Source of the DNA: Aminobacter niigataensis
Lineage (GTDB): Bacteria; Pseudomonadota; Alphaproteobacteria; Rhizobiales; Rhizobiaceae
DNA length: 64,000 nt
NCBI RefSeq assembly: GCF_014200015.1
Contig: NZ_JACHOT010000006.1
Location: forward strand, 270,332 to 334,331
Reading direction: 5' to 3'
The notes beneath the pieces were generated by a model, which was given only the letters and a program-made list of their open reading frames with translations, made no database searches and was not told where the DNA came from. Position numbers and translations under genes: made by a program. Shown here one piece after another: positions 1-7,968 of this stretch. Position 1 is the first letter of the stretch; each line of letters starts with the position of its first letter.

Positions 1-1
1 C

Positions 2-1786
2 ATCGTCACCGGCAAGATCGAGGGCGTGCATCCGGACTTGCCGGTGCTGCGCGATCCAGACGGCTATATCTATTTCAAGGAAGAAGTCGGCGGCCTCGTC
101 ATGGGCGGCTTCGAGCCCGAGGCCAAGCCGTGGGGCATGAACGGCATCCCCGACGATTTCGAGTTCGCGCTTTTGCCCGACGACTGGGACCAGTTCGAGA
201 TCCTGATGCAGAACGCATTGGTGCGCGTGCCGCAGTTGGAGACTTCAGAGGTCAAGAAATTCTACAACGGCCCCGAAAGCTTCACCGCCGACAACAATTT
301 CATCCTCGGCGAAGCGCCGGAGCTGAAGAACTTCTTCGTCGGCGCCGGCTTCAACTCGATGGGCATCGCCAGTGCCGGCGGCGCTGGTCGGGCGCTGGCC
401 GAGTGGATCGTCAACGGTGCCGCGACCATGGACCTGTGGCCGGTCGACATCAGGCGTTTCGCCGGCTTCAACAACAATCCGCGCTGGCTGCACGACCGCG
501 TCAAGGAAACGCTCGGCCTGCACTACGCCATGCCGTGGCCGAACCGCGAACTCGACACGGCGCGGCCGTTCCGCCGCTCGGCGCTCTACGACCGGCTGGC
601 CGCCAGGGGCGCCTGCTTCGGCTCCAAGATGGGCTGGGAGCGCGCCAACTGGTTCGCCGCGCCGGGCGAGAAGCCGGAGACCGAATATTCCTTCGACCGA
701 CAGAACTGGCATGGTGCCGTGCAGCGGGAGATGAAGGCCACCCGCGAGGCCGCCGGCATCTTCGACCAGACCTCCTTCGCCAAGATCATGGTGCAGGGCC
801 GCGACGCAGCCTCCGTGCTCAACCGCATCTGCGCCGCTGACGTCGACGTCGAGATCGGCCGCTCCATCTATACCGGCCTGCTCAACGAGCGCGGCGGCTA
901 TGAGAGCGATCTGACAGTGATGCGGCTTGGCCGCGATAAGTTCCTCATCGTCACCGGTTCGGCCCAGGCCGTGCACGACGCCGACTGGATTTCGAAAAAT
1001 ATCCCCGAGGACGCACATGTCACTCTGACCGACGTCACCTCATCCTATGCGGTGCTGGCGCTGATGGGCCCTCGCTCGCGCGACATCCTTGCCAAGCTAA
1101 CCTCGGCGGATCTCTCCAATGCCGGCTTCCCGTTTGCCAGTATCCGCGAGATCGACATCGGCTATGCCACCGCCTACGCCAACCGCATGACCTATGTCGG
1201 CGAGCTTGGCTGGGAGCTGATCGTGCCGACCGAATTCGCCGTCGGCGTCTATGAGGCGCTGCATGAGGCAGGACGCGAACACGGCCTGACCGACTGCGGC
1301 TACTACGCGCTGGAGGCGCTGCGCATCGAGAAGGGCTTCCGCGCCTGGAGCCGCGAGCTGACCCCCGACATCAACCCGTTCGAGGCTGGCCTTGCCTTCG
1401 CCGTGTCGATGGACAAGCCGGGCGGCTTCATCGGCCGCGAAGCGCTGGTCGAAACGAAGGCCAAGGGCAAGCTCACCCGCCGCATCGTGCAGTTCACGCT
1501 CGACGATTCCGCCCCCATGCTGTGGGGTGGCGAGCTGATCCTGCGCAACGGCAAGCCGGTCGGCGAAGTGCGCTCGGCATCCTACGGCCACACGCTCGGT
1601 CGCTCGGTGGCGCTCGGCCTGCTCGACAATGCGGAGGGCGTCGACAAGGACCTCATCGAAAGCGGCCGCTTCGAGATCGACCTTGCCGGCGAACGCCACA
1701 CCGCGACCGCACATCTCAAGGCGCCCTACGACCCCAAGTCGGAGCGGGTGAAGGCCGACAGCACCGACCTGCGCGAAGCCGCCTGA
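2..1786 (+). CDS. FAD-dependent N-methyl amine dehydrogenase with GcvT domain (5'-truncated)
   Basis: The frame is open from the first bases of the window, so the true start lies outside. About 150 residues remain of the end of a DAO-type flavin oxidoreductase domain, including the C-terminal flavin signature FVGAGFNSMGIASAGG. A complete GcvT-like tetrahydrofolate-binding domain and its C-terminal barrel follow. This layout is that of dimethylglycine/sarcosine dehydrogenases, which oxidise an N-methyl group and pass the one-carbon unit to folate. The exact substrate (dimethylglycine, sarcosine or another methylamine) cannot be read from the fragment. It would suit the one-carbon metabolism encoded further along. 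A hairpin terminator follows the stop codon. Confidence 0.85.
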   Translation: MVTGKIEGVHPDLPVLRDPDGYIYFKEEVGGLVMGGFEPEAKPWGMNGIPDDFEFALLPDDWDQFEILMQNALVRVPQLETSEVKKFYNGPESFTADNNFILGEAPELKNFFVGAGFNSMGIASAGGAGRALAEWIVNGAATMDLWPVDIRRFAGFNNNPRWLHDRVKETLGLHYAMPWPNRELDTARPFRRSALYDRLAARGACFGSKMGWERANWFAAPGEKPETEYSFDRQNWHGAVQREMKATREAAGIFDQTSFAKIMVQGRDAASVLNRICAADVDVEIGRSIYTGLLNERGGYESDLTVMRLGRDKFLIVTGSAQAVHDADWISKNIPEDAHVTLTDVTSSYAVLALMGPRSRDILAKLTSADLSNAGFPFASIREIDIGYATAYANRMTYVGELGWELIVPTEFAVGVYEALHEAGREHGLTDCGYYALEALRIEKGFRAWSRELTPDINPFEAGLAFAVSMDKPGGFIGREALVETKAKGKLTRRIVQFTLDDSAPMLWGGELILRNGKPVGEVRSASYGHTLGRSVALGLLDNAEGVDKDLIESGRFEIDLAGERHTATAHLKAPYDPKSERVKADSTDLREAA

Positions 1787-1810
1787 TCATTCACCCTACC
1801 CACCCCGACT

Positions 1811-1841
1811 GCCCCTCCCATTGCGGGAGGGGCTTTTCTTT
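1811..1841 (+). terminator. Rho-independent terminator of the FAD/GcvT gene
   Basis: A perfect 9-bp stem GCCCCTCCC/GGGAGGGGC with a 5-nt loop is followed by TTTTCTTT on the plus strand. The T-run is only on the plus strand, so it mainly serves the upstream oxidoreductase gene and not the convergent SMR gene. Confidence 0.8.
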
Positions 1842-1845
1842 GGCG

Positions 1846-2175
1846 TCAGGCCTCAGCCAGCTTGAGCATGGCGATGCCAGCAAGCACGACAACGACCCCG
1901 CCCAAACGCAACGGCCCAAGCGTCTCGCCAAACAGCACGACGCCCATGATGACGGTGCCGGCAGCGCCGATCCCAGTCCACACCGCATAGGCGGTGCCGA
2001 CGGGCAACGCCTCCAGCACCTTGCCGAGCAGGTAGACGAAGGCTGCCAGCAGAAGCACCGAGACGATCGACCAGCCAAGGCGGGTGTAGCCTTCGGCATA
2101 TTTCATCGACACCGCCCAGGCGACATCGAGAACGCCGGCTACCACAAGCAGGGTCCAGGCAAGTCCCTGACCCAT
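1846..2175 (-). CDS. SMR-family efflux protein, SugE/Gdx-like, with Asp in place of the key Glu
   Basis: A 109-aa protein with four predicted hydrophobic segments. It resembles SugE/Gdx (guanidinium exporter subfamily), sharing the WAVSMKYAEGYTRL-type first helix end and the LPVGTAYAVWTGIGAAG signature. SMR proteins act as dual-topology dimers in the inner membrane and use one membrane glutamate for both substrate and proton. Here the aligned residue is Asp17 (codon GAT), a rare conservative change. The gene starts 2 nt after the glutathione transferase stop, so the two are probably one transcript. A guanidinium or quaternary-ammonium role is family-based inference. Confidence 0.85.
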   Translation of the reverse strand: MGQGLAWTLLVVAGVLDVAWAVSMKYAEGYTRLGWSIVSVLLLAAFVYLLGKVLEALPVGTAYAVWTGIGAAGTVIMGVVLFGETLGPLRLGGVVVVLAGIAMLKLAEA

Positions 2176-2177
2176 GG

Positions 2178-2804
2178 TCAGGCCGCGAGCTTCATGCCTT
2201 CGGCCCGCATCGCCTCGCGCACCATCGGCCGTGCGCCGACGCGGTCCATGAAGGCGCGCAGACGCGGGAAAGCGGAAAGATCGACCTTGGCAAAGTCCGA
2301 CCAGCCGACGATGGTGAAGAGATAGGCATCGGCCGCAGTGAAGGTCTCGCCCATCAGATAGGGGCCGGTGCCTGCCAAATGGCTTTCGACAGAGGCGAGG
2401 CGTTCGGCGATCTTGCCGCGCGCCACCTCCTGGGCCTGGGCGCCGTATTCGGGATGGAACAGCCAGGGGCTGTACATCTTGTGCAGTTCGGAGGCGACGA
2501 AGTTGAGCCAGGACTGCAGCTCGTAGCGTTCGCGCGTGCCGGCCGCAGGAGCCAGCTTCGCTTCCGGCCTGAGGTCGGCAAGATATTGCACGATCGCCGC
2601 GCCCTCGGTGAGCAGCGAGCCGTCGTCGAGTTCGAGCACCGGCACGTAGCCATTAGGATTCACCTTGGTGAAGTCGTGGCCTGTCGAGGTGACATGCGGT
2701 TTCTTGAAGATGTCGACGCGTTCGATGTCGAGCGAAATGCCCGCTTCGAACGCCACGATATGGGGCGACAGCGAGCAGGTGCCGGTGGCGTAATAGAGCT
2801 TCAT
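2178..2804 (-). CDS. glutathione S-transferase, bacterial beta-class type
   Basis: A 208-aa protein with a thioredoxin-fold N-terminal half (MKLYYATGTCSLSPHI; Cys10 is the usual beta-class residue) and an all-helical C-terminal half. VPVLELDDGSLLTEGAAIVQYL is split between the cis-Pro loop and the conserved glutathione-binding E-[ST]-type segment. The start was placed at the codon before KLYYATG because it has a GAGG ribosome site and matches family length; the frame stays open 17 codons upstream. It likely conjugates glutathione to electrophiles in the cytosol. It precedes the SMR exporter and faces a LysR gene across a shared promoter region, suggesting LysR-controlled detoxification. Confidence 0.9.
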   Translation of the reverse strand: MKLYYATGTCSLSPHIVAFEAGISLDIERVDIFKKPHVTSTGHDFTKVNPNGYVPVLELDDGSLLTEGAAIVQYLADLRPEAKLAPAAGTRERYELQSWLNFVASELHKMYSPWLFHPEYGAQAQEVARGKIAERLASVESHLAGTGPYLMGETFTAADAYLFTIVGWSDFAKVDLSAFPRLRAFMDRVGARPMVREAMRAEGMKLAA

Positions 2805-2864
2805 GATCTGTCCTCTCGGATTTTTGACCGTGCGGTCGTTGCTTCCAGGGAACAAAGCTATCTC

Positions 2865-2919
2865 TTGCGTTGTCGCAATTCTCGTTGGATTTTCGCCAGC
2901 CTCGCTTGCATGACTGCAA
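2865..2919. promoter_or_regulatory. Two TTGC-N6-GCAA boxes between GST and LysR genes
   Basis: TTGCGTTGTCGCAA at 2865-2878 and TTGCATGACTGCAA at 2906-2919 are inverted repeats of the same form, 41 bp apart (about four helical turns). The second extends to a 7-bp arm GCTTGCA/TGCAAGC. The 14-bp size and the T...A ends suit LysR-type operators, and the pair lies in the divergent intergenic region. Binding by the adjacent LysR protein is inferred. Confidence 0.55.
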
Positions 2920-2944
2920 GCGCCGGCCGTGCTAGAAAGCAGGC

Positions 2945-3853
2945 ATGGAAGACTGGAACGAACTCAGGCTGGTGCTGGCGGTGGCCCGCGCCGGCAGCCT
3001 CACTACGGCGGCCGGACTGCTCGGCATCGACCACTCGACGGTGTTTCGCCGGCTCAACGCGCTTGAGCAGCGGCAGGGAGTGCGCGTGTTCGAGCGCCTG
3101 CCTGGCGGTACATATCAACTGACACCGGCAGGCGAACGCATGGCCGCTGCCGCAGAGCGCATGGAAGATGAGGCGCTGGCGCTGGCGCGCGACATCGCCG
3201 GCGCCGATGGCCGGCTGTCCGGGCGGCTGCGCGTCACCTCATCGGAAACGCTCGCCTATAGCAGGCTGACGAAGCATCTGGCCGAGTTCCGCGTCGTCCA
3301 TCCCGGCATCGTCGTCGAACTGGCCATCGACAACCGCGTGCTCAGCCTGTCGCGCCGGGAAGCAGATGTCGCGCTGCGGCCGATCCGGCCGAAGGAGGGC
3401 GACCTCTGGGGCCGCAAGCTCGCCGGCGTCGCCTGGACGTTCTTTGCCTCGCAAGCCTATCTCGACATCAACGGCGGCCCGATCGGCGAAGCTGCGGCGC
3501 TGGGCGCACATGCATTGATCGGCTGGGAGGAAACCGCGGGCGGCATCATGGCCGCGGACTGGCTGGAACAGAACGTCTCGGCGAGCAGCTTCGTCTACCG
3601 CACCAACAGCCTGGTCAACCAGTCAGTGGCGGCCAAGGCCGGCATCGGGCTTGCGCTGCTGCCCTGCTATCTCTGCGATGGCGAGCCGGGGCTGGTGCGC
3701 GCGCTGGCCGAACCGATCGAGGAACTCTCCGGCGAGCTGTGGATCGTCACCCATCAGGATCTGAAGGGCACGGCTCGTGTCCGCGCCTTCTTCGACGTCG
3801 TCGGCGAAGGGCTGGCGCGCGAGCGCGACCTGTTCGAAGGCCGCGTCGCCTGA
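2945..3853 (+). CDS. LysR-family transcriptional regulator
   Basis: A 302-aa protein. Its N-terminal winged helix-turn-helix (about residues 5-62) contains SLTTAAGLLGIDHSTVFRRL, followed by a periplasmic-binding-like effector domain. It is divergent from the glutathione transferase/SMR pair and separated from it by about 140 bp holding two matching inverted repeats, so it most likely controls that operon and itself. The effector is unknown. It ends 2 nt before the convergent ABC-F gene. Confidence 0.9.
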   Translation: MEDWNELRLVLAVARAGSLTTAAGLLGIDHSTVFRRLNALEQRQGVRVFERLPGGTYQLTPAGERMAAAAERMEDEALALARDIAGADGRLSGRLRVTSSETLAYSRLTKHLAEFRVVHPGIVVELAIDNRVLSLSRREADVALRPIRPKEGDLWGRKLAGVAWTFFASQAYLDINGGPIGEAAALGAHALIGWEETAGGIMAADWLEQNVSASSFVYRTNSLVNQSVAAKAGIGLALLPCYLCDGEPGLVRALAEPIEELSGELWIVTHQDLKGTARVRAFFDVVGEGLARERDLFEGRVA

Positions 3854-3855
3854 CG

Positions 3856-5478
3856 TCAGTGCCTCAGGCCCGGCGCTTCCTGGCCGGTGCGCTCGACATA
3901 TTCGACATACCCGCCGCCATACTGGTGGACGCCGTCGGGCGTGATCTCCAGCACCCGGTTCGACAGGGCGGCAAGGAAATGGCGATCGTGCGAAACGAAC
4001 AGCATGGTGCCTTCGTATTGCGCAAGCGCTGCGATCAGCATCTCCTTGGTGGCGATGTCCAGGTGGTTGGTCGGCTCGTCGAGCACCAAAAGGTTGGGCG
4101 GGTCGAACAGCATGATCGCCATCACCAGGCGCGCCTTTTCGCCACCCGACAGCACCCGGCACTTCTTTTCGATCTCGTCGCCGGAGAAGCCGAAGCAGCC
4201 GGCGAGCGCGCGCAACGGCGCCTGTCCCGCCTGGGGAAAGGTGTATTCCAACTGCTCGAACACGGTGCGGTCGCCATCAAGCAGGTCCATGGCGTGCTGG
4301 GCGAAATACCCCATCTTGACGCTCGGGCCGCGGGCGACCGTGCCGTCGTCGGGCTCGGAGGCACCGGCAACCAGCTTCAGCAGTGTCGACTTGCCGGCGC
4401 CGTTGATGCCCATGATGCACCAGCGTTCCTTGCGGCGGACCTGGAAGTCCAGGCCTTCATAGATGCTGCGACTGCCATAACGCTTGTGCACGTTCTTGAG
4501 CGTGACCACGTCCTCGCCCGAACGTGGCGCCGGCTGGAACTCGAAGGCCACCGTCTGGCGACGCTTGGGCGGCTCGACGCGATCGATCTTGTCGAGCTTC
4601 TTGACCCGGCTCTGTACCTGGGCTGCGTGGGAGGCGCGCGCCTTGAAGCGCTCGATGAACTTGATCTCCTTGGCCAGCATCGCCTGCTGGCGCTCGAATT
4701 GTGCCTGCTGCTGCTTGTCGGCAAGCTGACGCTGCTGTTCGTAGAATTCGTAGTCGCCGGAATAGGTGGTCAGCGAGCCGCCGTCGATCTCGATGATCTT
4801 GTTGACGATGCGGTTCATGAAGGCGCGGTCGTGCGAGGTCATCAGCAGCGCGCCGTCGTAGCCCTTGAGGAAGTCCTCCAGCCAGATCAGGCTTTCAAGG
4901 TCGAGATGGTTGGACGGTTCGTCGAGCAGCATCACGTCGGGCCGCATCAGCAGGATGCGGGCGAGCGCCACGCGCATCTTCCAGCCGCCCGACAGCTTGC
5001 CGACGTCGCCGTCCATCATTTCCTGGGTGAAGCTCAGGCCGTCGAGCACCTCGCGGGCACGGCCGTCGAGCGAATAGCCGTCCAGTTCCTCGTAGCGGGC
5101 CTGCACCTCGCCGTAGCGTTCGATGATGGCGTCCATCTCGTCGGCGCGGTCGGGGTCGACCATAGCCGCCTCGAGCTCGCGCATTTCGGCAGCGACCTCG
5201 CTCACCGGCCCGGCACCTTCCATGACCTCGGCGACCGCACTGCGGCCCGCCATTTCGCCGACATCCTGGTTGAAATAGCCGATGGTGATGCCGCGCTCGG
5301 TCGAGACTTGGCCTTCGTCGGGCAGTTCTTCGCCCTTGATCATGCGGAAAAGCGTCGTCTTGCCGGCGCCGTTGGGGCCGACGAGGCCGATCTTCTCCTG
5401 CTTCTGCAGCGTGGCCGAAGCCTCGATGAAAAGCAGCCGGTGGCTGTTCTGCTTGCTGATGTTTTCGATGCGGATCAT
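3856..5478 (-). CDS. ABC-F family ATPase
   Basis: A 540-aa soluble protein with two ABC ATPase domains. The first has Walker A GPNGAGKTT near residue 35, signature LSGGWKMRVALAR and Walker B VMLLDEPSNHLD. The second has GINGAGKST, LSGGEKARLVMA and LVLDEPTNHLD. A charged linker rich in Gln, Lys and Arg (about residues 240-310) joins them. ABC-F proteins have no membrane domain and act on ribosomes (translation factors or antibiotic protection). The start at MIRIENISK fits the family N terminus; the frame runs 62 codons further upstream without similarity. The subfamily (Uup, YheS or YbiT-like) is not decided. Confidence 0.92.
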   Translation of the reverse strand: MIRIENISKQNSHRLLFIEASATLQKQEKIGLVGPNGAGKTTLFRMIKGEELPDEGQVSTERGITIGYFNQDVGEMAGRSAVAEVMEGAGPVSEVAAEMRELEAAMVDPDRADEMDAIIERYGEVQARYEELDGYSLDGRAREVLDGLSFTQEMMDGDVGKLSGGWKMRVALARILLMRPDVMLLDEPSNHLDLESLIWLEDFLKGYDGALLMTSHDRAFMNRIVNKIIEIDGGSLTTYSGDYEFYEQQRQLADKQQQAQFERQQAMLAKEIKFIERFKARASHAAQVQSRVKKLDKIDRVEPPKRRQTVAFEFQPAPRSGEDVVTLKNVHKRYGSRSIYEGLDFQVRRKERWCIMGINGAGKSTLLKLVAGASEPDDGTVARGPSVKMGYFAQHAMDLLDGDRTVFEQLEYTFPQAGQAPLRALAGCFGFSGDEIEKKCRVLSGGEKARLVMAIMLFDPPNLLVLDEPTNHLDIATKEMLIAALAQYEGTMLFVSHDRHFLAALSNRVLEITPDGVHQYGGGYVEYVERTGQEAPGLRH

Positions 5479-5662
5479 GGAAACCAAGGCCTGGGAGGGG
5501 GAGTTGCGGCGGCTTATGGCACGCGCGCGCGCCGAGCGCGAGTGGTCTCGTGCGGGCATAGCAGCGCATGGGAAAATGGGCCGTCGGTCACGGCGGCTTG
5601 CCCGCGGGCCGTCGGACCCAATACTGTGCCTCCGAGATGTACAGGCAAGGGAGAGGCAGCGC

Positions 5663-6046
5663 ATGTTGTACGCAATCCTGGCATATCACGCCGAGGGCGT
5701 GGTCGAATCCTGGTCCGAGGAGGAGGATGCGGCCCTGATGAAGGACCTGCTCGAGGTCAACGACCGCCTCGTCCGCGAGAAGCATCTGGGCCCGGCGGCG
5801 CGCCTGGGGCCGACGGAGAGCGCGGTGACGCTGAGGGGCAGAGGGCTTGGCCTCGTCACCGACGGTCCCTTTGCCGAGACCAAGGAGCATTTGCTCGGCT
5901 TCTACGTCGTGGACTATCCGACGATGGACGCGGCGGTTGCGGCAGCGCGCGAGCTCCGCTCCGCCAACCCGACCGCCGTATACGAAATCCGGCCGATTTC
6001 ACTCTACATCCCCGGCACCCCGATAGAGACACGGGAAGAACACTAG
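5663..6046 (+). CDS. YCII-related (DGPF domain) protein
   Basis: A 127-aa protein of the YCII/DGPF family: MLYAILAYHAEG at the start and the name-giving DGPFAETKEHLLGFYV motif near residue 72. The family adopts a ferredoxin-like fold, and members often lie beside ECF sigma factors. None is adjacent here, and the biochemical role is unknown. The start was placed at the ATG after GGGAGAGGCAGCGC, which gives the normal family length; the frame is open far upstream across the ABC-F promoter. It is divergent from the ABC-F gene, 184 bp away. Confidence 0.85.
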   Translation: MLYAILAYHAEGVVESWSEEEDAALMKDLLEVNDRLVREKHLGPAARLGPTESAVTLRGRGLGLVTDGPFAETKEHLLGFYVVDYPTMDAAVAAARELRSANPTAVYEIRPISLYIPGTPIETREEH

Positions 6047-6148
6047 GGCCCCTTTGGACTTGCCGTGCTTCCCACTGGCATTGTGCCATCCAGCGGCGTG
6101 GGTTAGCCTCGGCTGAAGCCGACAGTCGGTCCCTCACCGTCCAGCACC

Positions 6149-6940
6149 ATGGAAATCCTCTACGGGTTCGGGTTCCTGATACTGTTCATCGTCGCCGCCA
6201 TTTGCGGGGTGGCGCTGCGCGTGCGCTTGCATGAAGACCACCTGTCGCAAGGCAACATGGATGCACTGCGGCTGGTGACGGGACTTCTCGTCACCTTTGC
6301 CGCACTGGTTCTCAGCCTGCAGCTGTCGACGGGGAAGCAGGCTTTCGACGCCGCCAACAAGGACCGTTCGCTCTATGCCGCAAGACTGGCCCGGCTCGAC
6401 CAGTGCCTGCGCAATTTCGGCACCGAGTTGGAGCCAGCAAGGCGGATCCTTCGCCAATACACCGCCGCCGTCATAGCCAGCACCTGGACGAGCGAGCCCG
6501 CGCCTGTCGTCGACGGCATGCCTGATATCAGCAAGATCGCCGCAAGCGGCGAAGACCAGGGCCTGAAGGCGCTCATCAACGAGGTTGGATTGATGGTGGA
6601 CGGGCTGGCGCCATCGGATGCCTTCCACGTCAACATGGCTGCCAGGTGCCGCAGCGATTACACCCTGGTGCAGGAGAGCCGCTGGGCGGTCATCGAGGAT
6701 GCCAACGGCGTCTCCCGCGGTTCGTTCAGCCGTATCGTCAGCGTCTGGCTGGCGCTGGTATTCCTGAGCTTCGGGTTGCAGATTCCGCGCAAGATGCTGG
6801 GCGCCGTCGTGCTAACCATCGGCGTGGTGGCCGTCGCCAGCGTCATGTTCGTCATCATCGACCTGCACATCCCCTATGGCGGCATGTTCGGCATCACCAG
6901 CTCTGCGATGCGCGAGGCCCTGGCCGACATGACGAGATAG
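6149..6940 (+). CDS. DUF4239-type (bestrophin-like) membrane protein
   Basis: A 263-aa protein with two hydrophobic segments near the N terminus (residues about 4-25 and 40-60), a long soluble middle, and two more hydrophobic segments near 195-245 ending in ISSAMREALADM. This layout matches the DUF4239 family of bestrophin-like proteins, whose function is not established. The ribosome site is weak. The gene stands alone between the YCII gene and a convergent LysR gene. Confidence 0.7.
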   Translation: MEILYGFGFLILFIVAAICGVALRVRLHEDHLSQGNMDALRLVTGLLVTFAALVLSLQLSTGKQAFDAANKDRSLYAARLARLDQCLRNFGTELEPARRILRQYTAAVIASTWTSEPAPVVDGMPDISKIAASGEDQGLKALINEVGLMVDGLAPSDAFHVNMAARCRSDYTLVQESRWAVIEDANGVSRGSFSRIVSVWLALVFLSFGLQIPRKMLGAVVLTIGVVAVASVMFVIIDLHIPYGGMFGITSSAMREALADMTR

Positions 6941-6957
6941 TCAGGACTGCCAGCCCG

Positions 6958-7827
6958 TCAACCCGCAGCCATCGACCGGGCGATGTCGAGGAACACGCGC
7001 ACCAGCTTGCCGCCGCTGCGCTCCTTGAGGCAGATCAGCGCCTCGTCCATCAGCATTTCGGGTGCGTCGATGGGGATCTGCACCAGCCGCGCGTCCTGGC
7101 CGAACTCGGCCGCCGAGACAAAGCCTATGCCGGCGCCTGACGCCACGATCTCGCGCACCGCCTCGCGCCCCTCCGCCTCGATCGCCGGCTTGAATTCGAA
7201 GCCTTCTTTGGCGGCTAGGTCTTCCAGCTTGGCCCTGGTCTTCGAGCCACGCTCGCGCATGACCAGCGGCAGCAGCGACAGTTCATGCAGCGACAGCGAC
7301 TTGGCCACCGCCAGCGGGTGGTCCGTCGAGACGAACGCCACGATCGGCGTCGAGTTGAGATTGACCACCTCGAAATCGCGCCCGGTCGGGATTTCGCCGA
7401 GCACGCCGATGTCGGCCTCGTAGCTGTAGAGGCTGGAGATGACAGTCTCGGTATTGCCGGCACGAACCGAAACCTGGATGCCGGGATATTTCTGCCGGAA
7501 CTGGCCGAGGATGTGCAGCAGGTGATGGGCGGCGTCGGCGACGATGCGCAATGTGCCCGAACGCAGCGCGCGCGATTCCGACAGCAGTTCCAGCGCCTGC
7601 TGCTCGGTGTCGAACATCCGTCGCGTGATCTCGAGCAGTTGCTGGCCTGCAGCCGTCGGCGTCACCTGCTTCTTATGGCGGTTGAAGAGCAAAACATCGT
7701 ATTCTTCCTCGAGCTTGCGCACCTGGTCGGAGATCGCCGGCTGGGTAAGAAACAGCGTCTCGGCAGCGCGCGAAAAGCCGCCGCAAATCGCGACATAGTG
7801 GAATGCTCGAAGCTGTACGTAGCGCAT
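6958..7827 (-). CDS. LysR-family regulator, probably of 2-aminoethylphosphonate use
   Basis: A 289-aa LysR protein: N-terminal HTH (FSRAAETLFLTQPAISDQVR, about residues 18-37) and a substrate-binding C-terminal domain. It faces the Na/phosphate carrier and the phnWAY genes. LysR genes commonly accompany phnWAY in rhizobia. A GATTTGATTTAT element midway between it and the carrier recurs in better form before phnW and phnS, consistent with one regulator acting on all three promoters. The likely inducer (AEP or an intermediate) is inferred. Confidence 0.85.
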   Translation of the reverse strand: MRYVQLRAFHYVAICGGFSRAAETLFLTQPAISDQVRKLEEEYDVLLFNRHKKQVTPTAAGQQLLEITRRMFDTEQQALELLSESRALRSGTLRIVADAAHHLLHILGQFRQKYPGIQVSVRAGNTETVISSLYSYEADIGVLGEIPTGRDFEVVNLNSTPIVAFVSTDHPLAVAKSLSLHELSLLPLVMRERGSKTRAKLEDLAAKEGFEFKPAIEAEGREAVREIVASGAGIGFVSAAEFGQDARLVQIPIDAPEMLMDEALICLKERSGGKLVRVFLDIARSMAAG

Positions 7828-7887
7828 ACTCGTTTCCTGACGTCAGGGCAGAATAGCAATAAACTCAGCCAATACAAATATCAAAAC

Positions 7888-7903
7888 TAACGATTTGATT
7901 TAT
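7888..7903. promoter_or_regulatory. Candidate AEP operator, LysR/carrier divergent region
   Basis: TAACGATTTGATTTAT lies about 65 bp from both start codons (7827 and 7969). The TAACGATTT core is identical to that before phnW at 9681, and GATTTGATTTAT matches GATTTTACATAT there at 9 of 12 positions. Confidence 0.4.
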
Positions 7904-7968
7904 GTTCACAACGGCCGAGGATAGGGCAAGCGCCACAGCTGCGCGCTTGCAATCGGAGGCTCGCGGCC

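Noticed and set aside
3739..6234. 831-codon plus-strand open frame
   Set aside because: It crosses three real genes in different frames (LysR end, ABC-F, YCII) and has no recognisable domain.
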